Positions 19,465-23,094 of a stretch of DNA of 23,094 nt are shown one piece after another; within the stretch, counting starts at the first letter, position 1; each line of letters opens with the position of its first letter. The translations under genes and the position numbers were made by a program. Location: assembly GCA_910585055.1 (NCBI GenBank), contig CAJUBY010000031.1, forward strand, positions 1 to 23,094, read 5' to 3'. The notes under the pieces are model-generated. The model searched no databases. It saw only the letters and a list, made by a program, of their open reading frames with translations, and was not told the DNA's origin. The DNA is from an uncultured Christensenella sp. GTDB taxonomy: Bacteria > Bacillota > Clostridia > Christensenellales > Pumilibacteraceae.

Positions 19465-21630
19465 ATGAAAAAACGGATCATATCTGTGTCGATCGTGATC
19501 GTTATGGCTTTATCCGTATTTGTAGGATGTAGCGACGCTCCGAGCGGAAAGCCCACGGCGCCCGATGTTACCGGTGTAGTATTCTCCGACAGGTCTGTCG
19601 TGTATAACGGGCAAGCGCAGTCGTTGACATGCGAAAACCTTCCGGCCGGGGTAAAGGTCGTGTACGAAAACAATATTCACACCGATGCCGGAACATACAA
19701 CGCAAAAGCAGAGATATACGCAAAAGGCGGGGGACTCTTAAAAACACTTGACGCAACTTTAACCGTTAGGCAAAAGTCGGCGACGGTCGTCATAGACAAC
19801 AAAACGTCCGTTATCGGCGATGCAAAGGAGGAGCTTACATACACTGCCGACGGAGTGTTGGAGGGCGACGATCTGGGCGTTACTTTGACCGTTGACATTT
19901 CGGCTGTCGGTACAAAACAAATACAAGGCAGTTATAAAAACAATAATTACGATGTTACGTTTACCGGCGGAACTTATTCGGTAGAGCCGCCCGATGTGTC
20001 GAGCGTCGTGTTTGTCGATAAATCTGCGGTATACGACGGGCAAAGACACGAATTGACCGCATCCGGCATTCCCGAAGGAATTTCCGTCGAATACGAAAAC
20101 AATGCGCATACCGGCGCGGGAACGTATTATGTTACCGCAAAACTTTATAAGGGAACGTATCTTGTAGAAACAAGAAACGCGTTTTTGACAGTGGCTAAAA
20201 AACAGGCGACCGTAACAATAGACGATAAATCGTCTATGGTCGGCACGACCGAAGAATTGACATATACGACCGACGGAGTTTTGGCCGGCGACGATCTGGG
20301 TGTAAAGCTTTCCGTAAAGACGTCGACGAGTGGGATAAAGCAGATAAAAGGGACCGCATCCAACGAGAATTACGACGTTACGTTTGTCGGCGGAACTTAC
20401 ACAGTGTCGGAAGAGTTCATGAATAATTTGACATTGGAAACAACGGATGACTTTTTGCCGAATTATGCGCCGTTCGCGTTGCAAAATGCGATCTTTACGG
20501 AATCGGTGATTACTTCGATCTCCTTTATTTACAGCAAACTCGTCAGCGGTTATACGGCGGATTCGCAAGGTCTGTATATGCCCGTATATGTGGTAAAAAA
20601 AGATTTTACCACCAAGCAATCGGAATGCACCGTCGAAAACGGGAAAAAGATATTGCTCGATTTTACCGGAAAGCTTGTAGGCGTCAAATCCGGCGACGTA
20701 ATTACCGCGGACGGGCTGCATATCGAGATAGGTGCCGACGAGACTCTTGCTTTCGGCGACGCGGCGATGACAGTGTTGCCGCGGTATACGAAGAGGGATC
20801 GATCGTATCCGTTCCACGGGAAGATATTCGAGAGCAAGCAATCTTGGAATGACCGTTCGTTGATGTTCGGTATCGTCGGCTATTCGACGAAAAACGTTCC
20901 CGACGACGATAAAACGTACATATCGTTTTTGGGCGATAGCATAAGCACGTACGCAGGCTATTCCAACAGCACGGCATATAACGATACAATAGGCGGAAAC
21001 GCAATTTGGTTCCCCAACAATAATTATTCGGGCGCCGATCTTATAGTTCAGGATACATGGTGGCACAGCTCCGCGGCTCGGCTCGGGTATACGCTTTGCG
21101 TAAACAATTCCTGGTCCGGCTCGGTAGTAAACACCGCGCAGACTTACAATGTCCGCGCAAAAAATCTGCACAACAAAAACGGCAATCGTCCGGACGTGAT
21201 AGTCATATTTATGGGCGTAAACGATTATGCTGCCAATACCGCGGTCGGAACGTACGACGGCACGACCGCCGCCCCGACTGCGCCGTCGGATTTCAGCAGT
21301 GCTTACGGAAAGACGGTCGCTACGATAAAGTCGGCGTATCCCGCCGCCAAGGTGTTTTGCTGCACGTTCCTGCCCGACCGCAAACGTTTTTCGGGCGGTA
21401 CAAACGGCAACGGCATTAACGAGACGGCATATAACGACGCGATCCGCGCGATCGCGGAAAATACAGGCTGTTATCTCGTAGATCTGTATGCCGACTGCGG
21501 CATTAACGAGAGCAATATAGGGTCGTACACCGTGGACAGACTTCACCCCAATTCCGCGGGAATGACGAAAATCGCGGATGTTGTCGTAAGCTCTGTTCAG
21601 GCGGTATGCGGCGTTTCGGCTGCGGCATGA
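19465..21630 (+). CDS. Secreted lipoprotein with two MBG-like repeats and SGNH hydrolase domain
   Basis: A 721-residue exported protein. Residues 1-22 form a lipoprotein signal (KKR, hydrophobic core, VFVGC with lipid-modified C22). Two tandem repeats of about 140 residues follow (about 35-175 and 177-317), each starting VVF.D.S.VY.GQ and containing TYTADGVL.GDDLGV-type MBG/Ig-like strands and a closing YDVTF.GGTY.V. A unique linker (about 320-480) has no recognised domain. The C-terminal domain (about 484-721) is a GDSL/SGNH esterase-lipase: FLGDSIS (S492), GVND (584-587, N586) and DRLHPN (D691, H694). SGNH enzymes on the cell surface often deacetylate or de-esterify polysaccharides; the substrate here is unknown. 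The SD AAGGAG is 8 nt from the ATG, and a terminator follows. Confidence 0.88.
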   Translation: MKKRIISVSIVIVMALSVFVGCSDAPSGKPTAPDVTGVVFSDRSVVYNGQAQSLTCENLPAGVKVVYENNIHTDAGTYNAKAEIYAKGGGLLKTLDATLTVRQKSATVVIDNKTSVIGDAKEELTYTADGVLEGDDLGVTLTVDISAVGTKQIQGSYKNNNYDVTFTGGTYSVEPPDVSSVVFVDKSAVYDGQRHELTASGIPEGISVEYENNAHTGAGTYYVTAKLYKGTYLVETRNAFLTVAKKQATVTIDDKSSMVGTTEELTYTTDGVLAGDDLGVKLSVKTSTSGIKQIKGTASNENYDVTFVGGTYTVSEEFMNNLTLETTDDFLPNYAPFALQNAIFTESVITSISFIYSKLVSGYTADSQGLYMPVYVVKKDFTTKQSECTVENGKKILLDFTGKLVGVKSGDVITADGLHIEIGADETLAFGDAAMTVLPRYTKRDRSYPFHGKIFESKQSWNDRSLMFGIVGYSTKNVPDDDKTYISFLGDSISTYAGYSNSTAYNDTIGGNAIWFPNNNYSGADLIVQDTWWHSSAARLGYTLCVNNSWSGSVVNTAQTYNVRAKNLHNKNGNRPDVIVIFMGVNDYAANTAVGTYDGTTAAPTAPSDFSSAYGKTVATIKSAYPAAKVFCCTFLPDRKRFSGGTNGNGINETAYNDAIRAIAENTGCYLVDLYADCGINESNIGSYTVDRLHPNSAGMTKIADVVVSSVQAVCGVSAAA

Positions 21631-21677
21631 CGGATATTTCGCTGTGACCCGACGCGGACATTATGCGGCTTTAGGAC

Positions 21678-21712
21678 ATCCCGTACGTTTTTAATATGCG
21701 TACGGGATTTTA
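21678..21712 (+). terminator. Terminator of the lipoprotein gene
   Basis: ATCCCGTACG (21678-21687) pairs perfectly with CGTACGGGAT (21699-21708), followed by TTTA. The stem is 10 bp with an 11-nt AT-rich loop. Confidence 0.8.
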
Positions 21713-21768
21713 CATGCTTGTAAATCATTCGTTTTCGCTGACGAATATCGGCAAATCGTGAAAGTATC

Positions 21769-21797
21769 TTGTATTTTTGTTCGTTTTATGTTATAAT
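21769..21797 (+). promoter_or_regulatory. Promoter of a decayed small gene
   Basis: TTGTAT (21769-21774), 17-nt spacer, TATAAT (21792-21797), with an extended -10 TGT (21789-21791). The SD AAGGAG (21812-21817) lies 8 nt before the ATG at 21826. The expression signals are intact although the frame they serve is broken. Confidence 0.7.
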
Positions 21798-21825
21798 CTT
21801 ATAGTATCGGTAAGGAGACGTCTGT

Positions 21826-22073
21826 ATGAGCAAGTACGGTCCGCTGTGGTGCTTTGTCGCGCAGGCGAAAAGCTTTCCGCTTAAATTGACTTTAGGGGAG
21901 CTTAGCTAACTCGGAGTTACGATAACCATTCTTTTTTGAACGCCAAAAAGGAATTGAACGCATACGGCTGTACGGTATGCAAAATACCGCTGAAAGAAAA
22001 AGATTTAAGGAACAGCGCCCCATCCGTCGGGATTTGCGAAGATAACGTGGCGTTAACGTTGCGTATATCCTAA
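21826..22073 (+). pseudogene. Broken small gene (DUF7662-like hypothetical)
   Basis: The ATG at 21826 opens MSKYGPLWCFVAQAKSFPLK and stops after 27 codons at 21907. A different frame then continues with DNHSFLNAKKELNAYGCTVCKI from 21921 to a stop at 22071. Read together they resemble the small clostridial proteins that start MSKY-x-PLW and contain HSFLN-x-KKEL-x-(E/A)YG, a DUF7662-like family as far as I recall. At least one frameshift and some loss between the halves are needed to explain the sequence. Promoter and SD are intact, so the 27-residue peptide could still be made, probably without function. Confidence 0.55.
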
Positions 22074-22126
22074 AGCCGCCGACAGACGGAGATCATATAT
22101 ATATCCTTTTTTACGGAGCGATGGTT

Positions 22127-22870
22127 ATGAACGGTATCTTATATTTCAGCGCGACGGGCAACAGTCTTTATATAGCGAAAAAATTGCAGAGCACGATAGG
22201 CGGCGTTATCCGTTACATTCCGAAATACGTCGGAGACGGCGGAGAGTTCGAAAGACTGTATATAGTGACACCGATATATTCGTACGGTATACCGATACAT
22301 GTCGCCGAGCTTTTGCCACGGCTCGACAAAACTAAGGAGATCACGGTAATACAGAATTACGGCGGTATGGCGTGCGGGGCGGATCGGCTTATGTACGTGT
22401 ATGCTCTGCGCAGCGGATTGAATATAAAAAGCGTTTATAAACTTAAAATGCCCGAAAATTATACGCTTACTTTTACAGTGCCGAAGTTCTATTTGAACCG
22501 CGCTTTGAAAAAAGCGGATAGACGCATCGATGCTGTTGTCGACTGTATAATTAAGGGCGAGAGCCGTATCCCGGAAAAATGCGGCACAAAAGAAAGAATT
22601 TATCTTAAAAACAGATCGAACTGGCATTTGATCGGCAAACGTTTTTCTGTCGCCGACGATTGTACGCGCTGCGGCAAATGTGTTTCACTTTGTCCTGCCG
22701 CAAATATTTCCTTGAGCGACGGCGGCATAATATTCGGCGATTCATGTGTAGCGTGTTTGGGGTGTTACCACCGTTGTCCGCAGAAAGCTATCCGATATAA
22801 CAATAAAAAAAAGCGCGACCGTTACGTCAATCCGAATATCGACGAAAACGATATAGGAAAAGATTTGTGA
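22127..22870 (+). CDS. EFR1-type flavodoxin-ferredoxin fusion protein
   Basis: A soluble electron-transfer protein of 247 residues. The N-terminal flavodoxin-like part starts NGILYFSATGNSLYIAKKL, the S-x-T-G-N-S FMN-phosphate loop at about 8-13, with YIVTPIYSYGIPIH as the second flavin contact. The C-terminal part holds two [4Fe-4S] clusters: C179/C182/C185/C189 (CTRCGKCVSLCP) and C207/C210/C213/C217 (CVACLGCYHRCP). Proteins of this layout (EFR1 family) are common in anaerobic Bacillota; partners are rarely known. Two ATGs are present: 22121 is only 2 nt from the GGAG SD (22115-22118), while 22127 is at the normal 8 nt and gives the usual N-terminus, so 22127 is preferred. No partner gene is adjacent. 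Confidence 0.9.
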   Translation: MNGILYFSATGNSLYIAKKLQSTIGGVIRYIPKYVGDGGEFERLYIVTPIYSYGIPIHVAELLPRLDKTKEITVIQNYGGMACGADRLMYVYALRSGLNIKSVYKLKMPENYTLTFTVPKFYLNRALKKADRRIDAVVDCIIKGESRIPEKCGTKERIYLKNRSNWHLIGKRFSVADDCTRCGKCVSLCPAANISLSDGGIIFGDSCVACLGCYHRCPQKAIRYNNKKKRDRYVNPNIDENDIGKDL

Positions 22871-23094
22871 CCATCGGGGCGGCTAGGCTTTTTATGCGTC
22901 GTACGAAAGCCGGCGGCGCAACATGCTTTGATAAATTATATTGTACACGCGGCTTAATGCATGGCAAAAGCGGTTTTCGGATATATCGTAAAAACATAAA
23001 ACAACGGGCGTTCGTTAAAGCGCAATTCCCATAGGGATTAAAAAAACAAAAATTTTATAAGAGTTGCACTTTCAAGCGATGAAAAAGAACAGGA
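22871..23094. other. Right-edge stretch without a clear gene
   Basis: This is 224 nt after the EFR1-type gene. I see no terminator with a good T tract, no tRNA and no complete frame. An ATG at 23079 (reading MKKNR) runs off the window without a visible SD; it may or may not start the next gene. Confidence 0.3.

Noticed and set aside
19759..21546. 595-codon minus-strand frame over the SGNH lipoprotein
   Set aside because: Antisense shadow; the plus strand has signal peptide, repeats and catalytic motifs, while this frame has an Arg/Tyr/Ile-rich composition and no domain.
1..23094. CRISPR arrays, insertion sequences, rRNA genes
   Set aside because: No regularly spaced repeats, transposase frames or rRNA segments were seen.
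23079..23094. Possible start of a next gene at the right edge
   Set aside because: Only five codons are visible and no SD is present.

Overview
The window looks like the chromosome of an endospore-lineage Clostridia-type Bacillota, probably an uncultured gut or anaerobe lineage. The evidence is a clear spo0A, sigma-A type promoters (TTGACA-17-TATAAT), purine-rich ribosome binding sites, DegV-family lipid-binding proteins, a two-cluster ferredoxin/flavodoxin protein and a DUF1858 redox protein. Species cannot be named from the sequence. The host part has intermediate GC with frequent ATA isoleucine codons. One block (about 13.8-17.3 kb) is visibly AT-rich and foreign.

Layout, left to right. 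(1) 1-2.5 kb: a MATE-family exporter convergent with the sporulation regulator spo0A, sharing a two-way terminator. (2) 2.5-6.0 kb: three tandem DegV-family genes followed by a NusG/LoaP-like antiterminator paralogue. (3) 6.0-11.3 kb: a RadC-like protein whose metal site is lost, then a housekeeping run of a DUF1858 redox protein, peptidyl-tRNA hydrolase (pth) and transcription-repair coupling factor (mfd), with 2-nt gaps or overlaps. (4) 11.3-13.8 kb: a possible small structured RNA, then rplM-rpsI behind a perfect consensus promoter and a folded leader, a DUF2804 gene and tRNA-Ser(GGA). (5) 13.8-17.3 kb: a 3.5-kb AT-rich insert bounded by a 16-bp direct repeat that duplicates the 3' end of the tRNA-Ser. 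It carries only two genes, transcribed right to left: a Dam-class adenine methyltransferase and a 768-residue fusion of a PD-(D/E)XK nuclease domain with a DGQHR (DndB-like) domain. No integrase is present. (6) 17.3-19.4 kb: a decay zone with a frameshifted nitroreductase copy, an Rhs-repeat fragment, an intact nitroreductase and a small orphan reading frame. (7) 19.4-23.1 kb: a large lipoprotein with two MBG-like repeats and an SGNH hydrolase domain, a decayed small gene that still has its promoter, and an EFR1-type flavodoxin-ferredoxin protein.

The most interesting system is the tRNA-embedded two-gene unit. By composition, bounding repeats, gene order (methyltransferase first, nuclease second, 2-nt gap) and domain content it looks like a compact restriction-modification or modification-sensing defence module. 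In it the nuclease is fused to a DGQHR domain rather than to a helicase or a classical target-recognition domain. Its promoter has an inverted repeat on the -35 box, consistent with regulated expression. The missing integrase suggests mobilisation in trans or by another route.
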